A program made the position numbers and the translations under genes. From Histomonas meleagridis (lineage: Eukaryota > Parabasalia > Tritrichomonadida > Dientamoebidae), in assembly GCA_020186115.1 (NCBI GenBank), contig WSYJ01000139.1, positions 1-64,000 on the forward strand: DNA of 64,000 nt. Reading direction: 5' to 3'. Of the stretch, positions 22,301 to 34,469 are shown one piece after another. Each line of letters begins with the position of its first letter. Within the stretch, counting starts at the first letter, position 1. The notes beneath the pieces were generated by a model. That model did no database searches and was not told the origin of the DNA. It saw only the letters and a list, made by a program, of their open reading frames with translations.

Positions 22301-23463
22301 TAAATCATACTCATAATGAATACTCATTAACAACACATAATCATGATGATAAATACTCTTCGTTAAATCATACACATGAAATAATTAATAATGATTTAGC
22401 TATTAATGGTAGTCTTGTCGCAAATTCCATTAACGGATATTATATTTCAAATAGTATTGGAGGAGGTTCTAATTCAACAGTAAATATTCCATCAATCGCG
22501 ACTATTAAATCAGATGGTGTAATGGAAGTTGGACAATATATTGACTTTCATGATAATAATGATTTAAATAGTGATTATTCTTGAAGAATAAGAACTGCCG
22601 GCAATGTTATGTATTTCGGTAAACTTGATAATAATGATGGTGTTATTAGTTTCAATGGAATTGATGGTAATATAAATTGTATTTCTATTAATGATATACC
22701 TGTTAATAATTTTCTTTAAATACACATACTCATAGTTATAATGATATTACTGATAAACCATCAACATTTACTCCATCATCTCATACTCATCAACCTGCTG
22801 ATATTGTTCCTTATCAAAATTCTGTATTAAAAACAGGAAGATTTTTAGATTTCGTTTTTCATAATAATTCAACAGAAGCACCAGGTATTTATACTTGGAG
22901 AATAGCATCATATGAAAATGAATTAGGATTTTGGCATATATCAGATGGTACATACAGAAAAAGCTATTATATCAAGTAGTGGTGGAGGTCAGATTAATAA
23001 AACTATTGTGCATAATGCGCCGATAGACGAAACATTAACATTAAATGATTTTGATATTGGCTCTTTTGTATTTATAACAGGTAACGTATATAAATTAAAT
23101 AATAATAATTATACTTCAGTTACTGATTCTACTAATTGTATTCCTAGTGTTAAATCATCAGGAACTTATAAAGAATTTATCGGAATTTGTACATCAAAAC
23201 ATAACTCTGGTGAAATTTTTCAAATAGGAGACACAATTAAACAAGACATATCGATTAATCAAGATACAATTGATTTTGCAACTCACGGAGATTATTATTT
23301 TAAAGTTACTGATTCATCAAAATATAATATTGGCGATACAGTGCTTTATGATTAAACTATATTAGATGACGAAACACCATTAACGGCAAAAATAAATAAT
23401 ATGATTATTGGAAAAGTCACCGCTATTATATCTGATTCTCTGTTAGCTGTATTCGGCTCTTAG
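19308..23463 (+). pseudogene. Phage-tail-fibre-like HxH repeat protein (copy A)
   Basis: A fibre protein of about 1,385 codons if read through its breaks. It consists of modules of the form 'NGxL..xxINGxxxxxFSLxxHNHDDxYS', with over fifteen His-x-His motifs (THNHDDKYS, NHTHNEYS, SSHTHQPADI). There are two IKSDGVMEVG(E/Q)YIDFH segments, a collagen-like GPPGEDGES and a compact C-terminal domain (KEFIGICTSKHNSGEI). HxH repeats and the VGxYIDFH type are hallmarks of bacteriophage tail fibres, where paired His bind metal in the trimer. Breaks: extra T near 21450, TGA for TGG near 22582, a missing T near 22705, an extra base near 22962 and TAA for GAA near 23353. A 63-base repeat occurs three times at 22195-22375. 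Confidence 0.85.
22195..22375 (+). repeat. 63-base in-frame repeats in the fibre gene
   Basis: Three units encode LTTHNH(D/N)DKYSSLNHTH plus a short linker. Element B has two units at the same place, so the fibre length varies by 21-residue steps. Confidence 0.85.
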
Positions 23464-23477
23464 AGCCTCAAGGCATT

Positions 23478-23783
23478 TTATGCCATTTCGGCAATAATAT
23501 CGCGAATTCTTTTTAATGATTCATTCACATAAATTAACACTTCATTTATTTTTTTATGTTGTTCTGCAATAATATTTTTATTCTTTTTACTTCTTTTATT
23601 CTTCGGTTCGTTAATTTCTAAATATTGTTTACAAATTTCTAATGGTGATTTTTCTATTAAATCATTTTCTACAATAAATATAGTCATTAAATGAATATAT
23701 AATTCATTTAAATGAATTTTTGCAGTTTCTATTTCTTCGTCAATATTTTCATTTATTTTCTTTATATCAAAAAATCTTTCCAT
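23478..23783 (-). CDS. Small helical protein, 101 residues (copy A)
   Basis: Reverse-strand frame, intact here. It is mostly charged and predicted helical, beginning MERFFDIKKINENIDEEIET and ending RDIIAEMA. No domain is recognised. It ends 15 bases from the fibre stop and starts 94 bases from the next divergent start. The element B copy has an indel and has lost its stop. Confidence 0.6.
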   Translation of the reverse strand: MERFFDIKKINENIDEEIETAKIHLNELYIHLMTIFIVENDLIEKSPLEICKQYLEINEPKNKRSKKNKNIIAEQHKKINEVLIYVNESLKRIRDIIAEMA

Positions 23784-23877
23784 TTTATATAAAATAAAAA
23801 AATAAAAAAAAATAAAAATTAACTTTAAAAAAATAATGCTAATTTATAAAAAATTTATTTTTTTAATTTCTATAAAA

Positions 23878-24066
23878 ATGTTAATGAAAAATTCTTGTTC
23901 TGCTCTTGTTTCGGAAAATCAAACGTCTGCTTTATGCTTAACTAAATTAAATAATATAAAGATTGAAAATAAAATTAATGATTCAGTAAATGATTATTCA
24001 AATACTATTAAAGAATATAAAAATAAAATCTTAAATCATCAACTTCCCTGTGAGAAAGGAATTTAA
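23878..24066 (+). pseudogene. Truncated copy of the 44138-44648 gene
   Basis: The first ~57 codons match the element B gene at 44138. About 345 bases are then deleted (the junction lies after cttccc near 24048), and a chance stop follows at 24064-24066. Here the 5' end is in frame (MLMKNSCSALVSENQ), whereas the B copy has one extra A. Confidence 0.65.
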
Positions 24067-24082
24067 TGAGTTTAATATTGAA

Positions 24083-24505
24083 ATGTATGATGTTGATAAA
24101 GTTATTGAAGCTTCAATGAATTTTTCGGCTGAAGTTTATAATTTCAACGCTAAGTATCATTCACTGAAATGTGATAAATGTGAAAAATTGATGAAAGAAT
24201 ATGAATATTCATTAGAAGATATAGAAGATAGAAGAAAAGAAGCGGAAGAAAGATTACAAGATGAAATTAAAAGGATTCAAGAAGAAGTTGATGAAATAGA
24301 AGATAAAGAGAATATTAATGATTTTGTTAAAGAGTATTTTCCAAATAAAGATAGAATTCCTGTTATGTCAATCGTTAAAATGTGGAAAGCAGTTAAAAAG
24401 CGTATGATTCGGAAAGATGAGATTAAAGGAATGCTTGAGGAAACAGGAAATTGGAAAATAACAAACGTTCATAATACACTTTATGCTACAAAAATAAAAG
24501 AATAA
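24083..24505 (+). CDS. Coiled-coil protein with C-terminal helical domain (copy A)
   Basis: 140 residues if started at the ATG used by element B (24083); an in-frame ATG at 24050 exists only because of the upstream deletion. There is a CDKC pair (residues ~30-33) and a strongly charged coiled coil (residues ~40-80). A C-terminal segment (VMSIVKMWKAVKKRMIRKDE) resembles a winged-helix end such as those following viral primase-helicases. Nearly identical to 44690-45112. Function unknown. Confidence 0.65.
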   Translation: MYDVDKVIEASMNFSAEVYNFNAKYHSLKCDKCEKLMKEYEYSLEDIEDRRKEAEERLQDEIKRIQEEVDEIEDKENINDFVKEYFPNKDRIPVMSIVKMWKAVKKRMIRKDEIKGMLEETGNWKITNVHNTLYATKIKE

Positions 24506-24579
24506 AGATTCGGGAACAAAGTTTAATGAAAAAAATTAAACTTAGTTTTAAAAAAAATTATTTTTTTATTTTTGATAAA

Positions 24580-24711
24580 ATGCCAAAAAAATTAGACAAA
24601 AAAGAAGTTAGAAATTTATTTGAAAAATACGGTTACACTTTACCGAAAAATTTTGTTTATAGAAATACTTCAACTCCACTTCATCTTACTGAAGCAATCT
24701 TACTGATCTAA
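24580..24711 (+). pseudogene. Element A gene cut off by satellite DNA
   Basis: Matches the first ~33 codons of 45187-45672 (MPKKLDKKEVRNLFEKYGYT). It then switches at about 24678 into the satellite, which supplies a chance stop. Confidence 0.8.
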
Positions 24712-27700
24712 ACAATCTTAATGATCTAAAAAATCTTAATTTAAACAATCTTACTGATCTAAACAATCTTACTGATCTAAACAATCTTACTGATCTAAAC
24801 AATCTTAATGATCTAAAAAATCTTAATCTAAACAATCTTACTGATCTAACAATCTTACTGAAGCAATCTTACTGATCTAAACAATCTTACTGATCTAAAC
24901 AATATTAATTTAAACAATCTTACTGATCTAAACAATTCTACTGAAGCAATCTTACTGATCTAAACAATCTTACTGAAATAATCTTACTGATCTAAACAAT
25001 CTTGCTGAAGCAATCTTACTGATCTAAACAATCTTACTGAAGCAATCTTACTGATCTAAACAATCTTGCTGAAGCAATCTTACTGAAGCAATCTTACTGA
25101 AGCAATCTTACTGATCTAAACAATCTTACTGAAGCAATCTTACTGATCTAAACAATCTTGCTGAAGCAATCTTACTGATCTAAACAATCTTAATTTAAAC
25201 AATCTTACTGATCTAACAATCTTACTGAAGCAATCTTACTGATCTAAACAATCTTACTGAAATAATCTTACTGATCTAAACAATCTTACTGAAGCAATCT
25301 TACTGATCTAAACAATCTTGCTGAAGCAATCTTACTGATCTAAACAATCTTAATTTAAACAATCTTAATGATCTAAAAAATCTTAATTTAAACAATCTTA
25401 CTGATCTAAACAATCTTACTGATCTAAACAATCTTAATGATCTAAAAAATCTTAATCTAAACAATCTTACTGATCTAACAATCTTACTGAAGCAATCTTA
25501 CTGATCTAAACAATCTTACTGATCTAAACAATCTTACTTATCTAACAATCTTACTGAAGCAATCTTATCGATCTAAACAATCTTACTGAAATAATCTTAC
25601 TGATCTAAACAATCTTACTGATCTAAACAATTCTACTGAAGCAATCTTACTGATCTAAACAATCTTACTGATCTAAACAATCTTACTGATCTAAACAATC
25701 TTACTGAAGCAATCTTACTGATCTAAACAATCTTACTGAAGCAATCTTACTGATCTAAACAATCTTACTGAAGCAATCTTACTGATCTAAACAATCTTAC
25801 TGAAGCAATCTTACTGATCTAAACAATCTTGCTGAAGCAATCTTACTGAAGCAATCTTACTGAAGCAATCTTACTGATCTAAACAATCTTACTGAAATAA
25901 TCTTACTGATCTAAACAATCTTGCTGAAGCAATCTTACTGATCTAAACAATCTTAATTTAAACAATCTTACTGATCTAACAATCTTACTGAAGCAATCTT
26001 ACTGATCTAAACAATCTTACTGAAATAATCTTACTGATCTAAACAATCTTACTGAAATAATCTTACTGATCTAAACAATCTTACTTATCTAACAATCTTA
26101 CTGAAGCAATCTTACTGATCTAAACAATCTTAATCTAAACAATCTTACTGATCTAACAATCTTACTGAAGCAATCTTACTGATCTAACAATCTTATTGAT
26201 CTAAACAATCTTACTGAAGCAATCTTAATGATCTAACAATCTTACTGATCTAAACAATCTTACTGATCTAAACAATCTTACTGATCTAAACAATCTTAAT
26301 TTAAACAATCTTACTGATCTAAACAATCTTAATTTAAACAATCTTACTGATCTAAACAATCTTACTGAAGCAATCTTACTGATCTAAACAATCTTACTGA
26401 TCTAAACAATCTTACTGATCTAAACAATCTTACTGAAATAATCTTACTGATCTAAACAATCTTACTGATCTAAACAATCTTACTGATCTAAACAATCTTA
26501 CTGAAGCAATCTTACTGATCTAAACAATCTTACTGAAGCAATCTTACTGATCTAAACAATCTTGCTGAAGCAATCTTACTGATCTAAACAATCTTAATTT
26601 AAACAATCTTATTGATCTAACAATCTTACTGAAGCAATCTTACTGATCTAAACAATCTTAATTTAAACAATCTTACTGATCTAACAATCTTACTGAAGCA
26701 ATCTTACTGATCTAAACAATCTTAATTTAAACAATCTTACTGATCTAACAATCTTACTGATCTAAACAATCTTACTGATCTAAACAATCTTACTGATCTA
26801 ACAATCTTACTGAAGCAATCTTACTGATCTAACAATCTTACTTATCTAAACAATCTTAATTTAAACGATCTTACTGATCTAAACAATCTTACTTATCTAA
26901 ACAATCTTACTGAAGCAATCTTACTGATCTAAACAATCTTACTGATCTAACAATCTTACTGAAATAATCTTACTGATTTAAACAATCTTACTGATCTAAA
27001 CAACGTTACTGAAGCAATCTTACTGATCTAAACAATCTTACTGATCTAAACAATATTAATTTAAACAATCTTACTGATCTAAACAATTCTACTGAAGCAA
27101 TCTTACTGATCTAAACAATCTTACTGAAATAATCTTACTGATCTAAACAATCTTGCTGAAGCAATCTTACTGATCTAAACAATTCTACTGAAGCAATCTT
27201 ACTGATCTAAACAATTCTACTGAAGCAATCTTACTGATCTAAACAATCTTACTGATCTAAACAATCTTACTGATCTAAACAATCTTACTGAAGCAATCTT
27301 ACTGATCTAAACAATCTTACTGAAGCAATCTTACTGATCTAAACAATCTTACTGAAGCAATCTTACTGATCTAAACAATCTTACTGAAGCAATTATACTG
27401 ATCTAAACAATTTTACTGAAGCAATCTTAATGATCTAAACAATTTTACTGAAGCAATCTTACTGATCTAAACAATCTTACTGAAGCAATCTTACTGATCT
27501 AAACAATCTTGCTGAAGCAATCTTACTGATCTAAACAATCTTACTGAAGCAATTATACTGATCTAAACAATTTTACTGAAGCAATCTTAATGATCTAAAC
27601 AATTTTACTGAAGCAATCTTACTGATCTAAACAATCTTACTGAAGCAATCTTACTGATCTAAACAATCTTACTGATCTAACAATCTTACTGAAATAATCT

Positions 27701-30700
27701 TACTGATCTAAACAATCTTACTGATCTAAACAACGTTACTGAAGCAATCTTACTGATCTAAACAATATTAATTTAAACAATCTTACTGATCTAAACAATC
27801 TTACTGATCTAAACAATTCTACTGAAGCAATCTTACTGATCTAAACAATCTTACTGAAGCAATCTTACTGATCTAAACAATCTTACTGAAGCAATTATAC
27901 TGATCTAAACAATTTTACTGAAGCAATCTTACTGATCTAAACAATTCTACTGAAGCAATCTTACTGATCTAAACAATCTTACTGAAGCAATCTTACTGAT
28001 CTAAACAATCTTACTGAAGCAATCTTACTGATCTAAACAATTTTACTGAAGCAATCTTAATGATCTAAACAATTTTACTGAAGCAATCTTACTGATCTAA
28101 ACAATCTTACTGAAGCAATCTTACTTATCTAAACAATCTTACTGAAGCAATCTTACTGATCTAAACAATCTTACTGATCTAACAATCTTACTGAAATAAT
28201 CTTACTGATCTAAACAATCTTACTGATCTAAACAACGTTACTGAAGCAATCTTACTGATCTAAACAATATTAATTTAAACAATCTTACTGATCTAAACAA
28301 TCTTACTGATCTAAACAATTCTACTGAAGCAATCTTACTGATCTAAACAATCTTACTGAAATAATCTTACTGATCTAAACAATCTTGCTGAAGCAATCTT
28401 ACTGATCTAAACAATTCTACTGAAGCAATCTTACTGATCTAAACAATTCTACTGAAGCAATCTTACTGATCTAAACAATCTTACTGATCTAAACAATCTT
28501 ACTGATCTAAACAATCTTACTGAAGCAATCTTACTGATCTAAACAATCTTACTGAAGCAATCTTAATGATCTAAACAATCTTACTGAAGCAATCTTACTG
28601 ATCTAAACAATCTTACTGAAGCAATTATACTGATCTAAACAATTTTACTGAAGCAATCTTAATGATCTAAACAATTTTACTGAAGCAATCTTACTGATCT
28701 AAACAATCTTACTGAAGCAATCTTACTGATCTAAACAATCTTGCTGAAGCAATCTTACTGATCTAAACAATCTTACTGATCTAAGCAATCTTACTGATCT
28801 AAACAATCTTAATCTAAGCAATCTTACTGATCTAAACAATCTTACTGAAGCAATCTTACTGATCTAAACAATCTTACTGAAGCAATCTTAATGATCTAAA
28901 CAATCTTACTGAAATAATCTTACTGATCTAAACAATCTTACTGAAATAATCTTACTGATCTAAACAATCTTACTGAAATAATCTTACTGATCTAAACAAT
29001 CTTACTGATCTAAACAATCTTACTGATCTAAGCAATCTTACTGATCTAAACAATCTTGCTGATCTAAACAATCTTAATTTAAACAATCTTACTGATCTAA
29101 ACAATCTTGCTGAAGCAATCTTACTGATCTAAACAATCTTACTGATCTAAACAATCTTACTGATCTAAACAATCTTACTGATCTAAACAATCTTACTGAT
29201 CTAAACAATCTTACTGATCTAAACAATCTTACTGATCTAAACAATCTTACTGATCTAAACAATCTTGCTGAAGCAATCTTACTGATCTAAACAATCTTAC
29301 TGAAGCAATCTTACTGATCTAAACAATCTTACTGAAGCAATCTTACTGATCTAAACAATCTTAATTTAAACAATCTTACTGATCTAACAATCTTACTGAT
29401 CTAAACAATCTTAATTTAAACAATCTTACTGATCTAAACAATCTTACTGATCTAACAATCTTACTGAAGCAATCTTACTGATCTAAACAATCTTACTGAA
29501 GCAATCTTACTGATCTAAACAATCTTACTGAAGCAATCTTACTGATCTAAACAATCTTACTGAAGCAATCTTACTGATCTAAACAATCTTACTGAAGCAA
29601 TCTTACTGATCTAAACAATCTTAATGATCTAAAAAATCTTAATCTAAACAATCTTACTGATCTAACAATCTTACTGAAGCAATCTTACTGATCTAAACAA
29701 TCTTACTGATCTAACAATCTTACTGAAGCAATCTTACTGATCTAAACAATCTTACTGAAGCAATCTTACTGATCTAAACAATCTTAATGATCTAAAAAAT
29801 CTTAATCTAAACAATCTTACTGATCTAACAATCTTACTGAAGCAATCTTACTGATCTAAACAATCTTACTGAAATAATCTTAATGATCTAAACAATCTTA
29901 CTGATCTAACAATCTTACTGAAGCAATCTTACTGATCTAAACAATCTTAATGATCCAAATAATCTTACTGAAGCAATCTATCTGAAGTAATCTTACTGAT
30001 CTAAACAATCTTAATGATCTAAAAAATCTTAATCTAAACAATCTTACTGATCTAACAATCTTACTGAAGCAATCTTACTGATCTAAACAATCTTACTGAA
30101 GCAATCTTACTGATCTAACAATCTTACTGAAGCAATCTTACTGATCTAAACAATCTTAATGATCCAAATAATCTTACTGAAGCAATCTATCTGAAGTAAT
30201 CTTACTGATCTAAACAATCTTAATGATCTAAAAAGTCTTAATCTAAACAATCTTACTGATCTAAACAATCTTACTGATCTAAACAATCTTACTGAAGCAA
30301 TCTCACTGATCTAAACAATCTTACTGAAGCAATCTTACTGATCTAAACAATCTTACTGAAGCAATCTTACTGATCTAAACAATCTTGCTGAAGCAATCTT
30401 ACTGATCTAAACAATCTTACTGATCTAAACAATCTTACTGATCTAAACAATCTTAATCTAAACAATCTTACTGATCTAAGCAATCTTACTGATCTAAACA
30501 ATCTTAATCTAAACAATCTTACTGATCTAAACAATCTTGCTGAAGCAATCTTACTGATCTAAACAATCTTACTGAAGCAATCTTACTGATCTAAACAATC
30601 TTACTGATCTAACAATCTTACTGAAGCAATCTTACTGATCTAAACAATCTTAATGATCCAAATAATCTTACTGAAGCAATCTATCTGAAGTAATCTTACT

Positions 30701-31545
30701 GATCTAAACAATCTTAATGATCTAAAAAGTCTTAATCTAAACAATCTTACTGATCTAAACAATCTTACTGATCTAAACAATCTTACTGAAGCAATCTTAC
30801 TGATCTAAACAATCTTACTGAAGCAATCTTAATGATCTAAACAATCTTACTGAAATAATCTTACTGATCTAAACAATCTTACTGAAATAATCTTACTGAT
30901 CTAAACAATCTTACTGAAATAATCTTACTGATCTAAACAATCTTACTGATCTAAACAATCTTACTGATCTAAACAATCTTAATTTAAACAATCTTACTGA
31001 TCTAACAATCTTACTGAAGCAATCTTACTGATCTAAACAATCTTACTGAAATAATCTTACTGATCTAAACAATCTTACTGAAATAATCTTACTGATCTAA
31101 ACAATCTTACTTATCTAACAATCTTACTGAAGCAATCTTACTGATCTAAACAATCTTAATCTAAACAATCTTACTGATCTAACAATCTTACTGATCTAAC
31201 AATCTTACTGATCTAAACAATCTTACTGATCTAAACAATCTTACTGATCTAAACAATCTTACTGATCTAAACAATCTTACTGAAGCAATTATACTGATCT
31301 AAACAATCTTACTGATCTAACAATCTTACTGAAATAATCTTACTGATCTAAACAATCTTACTGAAATAATCTTACTGATCTAAACAATCTTACTGATCTA
31401 AACAATCTTACTGATCTAAACAATCTTACTGATCTAACAATCTTACTGATCTAACAATCTTACTGATCTAAACAATCTTACTGATCTAAACAATCTTACT
31501 GAAATAATCTTACTGATCTATTCTTTATGATCTAAACCATCCAAT
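24678..31545. repeat. 6.9-kb satellite of 18- and 14-base units
   Basis: The array is built from caatcttactgatctaaa (18 bases) and caatcttactgaag (14 bases), with variants tgaaat, aatgatctaaaa and aatttaaa. The units alternate irregularly, and higher-order blocks of several hundred bases recur (for example around 27000, 27660 and 28200). In one frame the 18-base unit reads Asn-Asn-Leu-Thr-Asp-Leu, but 14-base units change the frame and stops abound, so it is not coding now. There are no spacers, so it is not CRISPR. Confidence 0.95.
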
Positions 31546-31742
31546 AAATTCTAAGATTATAATGTCTATATTATAATTTTCATCATTCAACAATTGTTAT
31601 TATTTTATTATTATTATTATTATTTTATTCTTCTTATTTTTTTTATTATAATTTTATTATTATTAATTCAAGTAGTTTTAATTAAAATTTAAAGAAATTT
31701 AATTTTTGAATTTTTATTGATATACTTTAAAGAAGATTTAAT
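31546..31742. other. Short AT-rich spacer
   Basis: Contains (tta)n and poly-T stretches, no gene. It separates the satellite from the MULE transposase relic. Confidence 0.5.
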
Positions 31743-33850
31743 TCAGGTGGAACTATCATTCTTGGGTTTAAAAGGACATGTCGAAGCATAATGATTTTTT
31801 TTATGGCAGTTACTACAACAAGGTGATCTTTTTCTTCGAAAGTGCTGACAAACATTCGCAGATGGGGCTGTTGGTTGTGCGCCTGGGGTCACTAGTACAT
31901 CCCTTGCCATCGGGTTTATTGTTTTCTTCAATTTTTGTCCATTAATAAAAAACTCTTTAATAAGGTTTCTTGCTGGTTCTGAACGTTGGGCAACATCAGC
32001 CCGATATTTAAATTTCTCCATTGTTGAATTATAGTCCCAGATTTCTTCTTTGTTATCTTCAACAATGATTTTTTCATTTATTTCAGGATATGTTTCAGAA
32101 AAATTATTAAAAAAATAAATTTCTGGTATTTCATTTTCATAAATTATATTTTCGAATTTTGAAGAATTAATTAATTATTCAAAAATTATATGAATGCAAG
32201 GTAAATCATTTTTGACACAGCTACAGTTATTTAAATTATTTATTGCATATGAGGAGATTTCTTCATTTTTATCTTTAGATGCAACAATTAAATCTTTACA
32301 TTTTTGAATTCTTTTTTGAATCTTATTTACAGCATACATACCAAGTTTTCTACCATTGTATATACTTACATCCAATTGATTATACTTTAGATTTATATGC
32401 TTCTTTATTAACATTCGGCATTCATTTACAAATAATTCTAAAATTTTTTATCTAGTGGTTGCATCTTGTGATCTGTCCATTTCTTTAGATTTCCAAATTC
32501 ACCTTCAGCACCATTAGTTGTTAAATGTTTTCGAAGTCTCAAATTTTTCAAATAATATGGATTATAATATTTAATATCATCTAACAGATTTTACAAATGT
32601 TTAGAATCAGTTCTATTAATTTCGTTTTCAAGTTCACTTCTATAATCATCTTCCGATATTCTTTTATTTATAAATTTCCAAAACAAATCTAGAATTTTAG
32701 AATTTTTTCCCATTTTTACTTTTATATTACGCGAAATGTGTGAATAACAAAATATTACATTCGAATCGGGATATATTTTCTTAATTGCAGAAATTTGGCT
32801 TTGTAATCGATCAACAATGAAAATTCGAATATTACATATTAACATATTTAGTGATTGTAAAATATCACTAAAACTTTTTTGTTCTTTATTAATAATTATT
32901 CCAACTGCAAGTATTTGTATTTTATTATTTTCATCAAAAACTAAAAATGGAATGAAGAAATAATTAAAATAATTCGTACATGCCGTATCATCTAGTAATA
33001 CAATATCATTTGCGAATGGACAACTTTTAATTATCCAATTTATAATTAACAAACTCTTAAATTTATTATCTTCATCATCTTTCCGAATTACATTAAAATC
33101 TTCATTTTTTAAAGCTTGAGTATAATCAAATAATTTTTGAATTCGATTTTCAAATTGATTATTTTTTGAATTTCTAATTATGTTATATAATTGATCGGGT
33201 AAAATATCAGGCGCATTAAAGCGACGTATTAATGATGAAGGCATTCCAATACTTGTTTCTGTTTTCATTTTTTGAATTGTTTCGAATGTTAATAATGTAA
33301 ATTTACTTCCAACAAATAATTTATCAATTCTGTGATTATGATTAACTTCAATAAAGGTAATTGAATATATCACATGATTTTGGAAGTTGATTTTAAAGCA
33401 TGAAGAGCATTCACCAAGGCGTTTGGTGTGAAATCTGCAAACGAATTTAATATATTGAAAGTTTGAATCTTTCTTATTTAAATTTGAATGAATGCATGAA
33501 TATGGACAATTGTTTCTGATGGATTCATCTGAAACCAATTGTTTAAGATTGTAAAAATCATTTAGATTTTTCCCGATTAAACTATTTAAAAAATGAATAA
33601 ACTCTTCTGGTGTTGAATTTTGAACTTTTTCGAAATTTTTTTTATTTGAAAAACCTGCACTTTAGAGTTCAAATTCTAACCTTTCTTCCAAAGAAAAATT
33701 TGAGTAATAATCATTTCTGTTTTGAATATTTTCTTGTATAATATCATCATCACTATTTTCACTTTCATTTTTCATTTCAGGTTTAACTTTTACAAAAGCT
33801 TGTATTAAGTTGTGAAAAAGAGAGCATTGTGATAGTTGATGCTGGCTCAT
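31743..33850 (-). pseudogene. Second MULE transposase, degraded
   Basis: From 33850 one frame runs to 32591 with a single TAA near 33661. It then continues past a stop to TTNGAEGEFGNLKKW (near 32510), and in other frames to 32175 and 31743. Features in order: a Cys/His DNA-binding region (33530-33330); the DDE core with VLLDDTACTNY, FIVDRLQSQ and VIFCYSH; the acid in NGAEGE; a SWIM finger (CSCVKNDLPCIH); and a CCHC knuckle (CCSNCHKKNHYASTCPF). It differs from the transposase at 1330 and lacks obvious TIRs, so it is an older relic of another MULE family. Confidence 0.8.
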
Positions 33851-33973
33851 ATTGAAATAAATAATAATAAACGTATGAGATTTTCAATAACCTGAATTGA
33901 ATAGCATAATAAAATAATATATTTTAGAATAATTAAACTTATTATATTATGTTTAATAATCTTTATTGAATAT

Positions 33974-34008
<35 letters not shown>

Positions 34009-34440
34009 TGTTTCTTATAATTTATTGAAATATATAATAATGTATTAATATATTTATAATAATACAATAACAAACATAAATATATGTAAATATATGATAG
34101 TATATATGCTAATAAATTATTATATAAATGTTAATACATTATTGTATATATGTAGATATATTATTGCATACATTATGTTAATGGATTATGATAATAATGT
34201 ATTAATATATTTATAATAAAATAACAAACATAAATATATGTAAATATATAATAATGTAATAATAAATATATAATAAAGTATTAATCAATATACTATTATA
34301 TATATATATATATATATAATATTAATAAATATATGGTATTGATGCTCGTTTTTTAATGGCCAAAGTTCAAGCCACAGAAGTATTCAATTAATTACGTTAT
34401 TTCTTTCAAACTAACCCATTTTTGGGTATATATATCTTAA
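33851..34440. other. AT microsatellite region without genes
   Basis: Contains (TA)n runs near 33976-34006 and 34294-34318, with degenerate atatgtaaatatat repeats between them. No gene is seen. Confidence 0.7.
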
Positions 34441-34469
34441 TTACGTATTAGTTAAAATCAAAAGTCTAA

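Larger units (their letters stand above)
13316..24677. mobile_element. Maverick-like element A, right end missing
   Basis: The left terminus at 13316 has (AC)7 followed by a fold-back like that of element B. Inside are a packaging-type ATPase, virion-type proteins and a fibre gene, most of them near-identical to element B between 37757 and 45290. The element stops abruptly within the gene at 24580, where satellite DNA begins. No integrase, capsid or right TIR remains. It is therefore a truncated, inactive Maverick relative. Confidence 0.8.

Noticed and set aside
22139-22375. Reverse-strand frame with repeated YDLTKSIYHHDY
   Set aside because: Antisense shadow of the HxH repeats in the fibre gene.
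19308-23463. Integrated bacteriophage or bacterial contamination
   Set aside because: Phage-like fibre motifs stand out, but the gene is embedded twice among Maverick genes with the same AT-rich composition and eukaryotic mobile DNA around it.
24678-31545. CRISPR-like repeat array
   Set aside because: Units are contiguous with no unique spacers, irregular in order, and no cas genes are present; it is a satellite.
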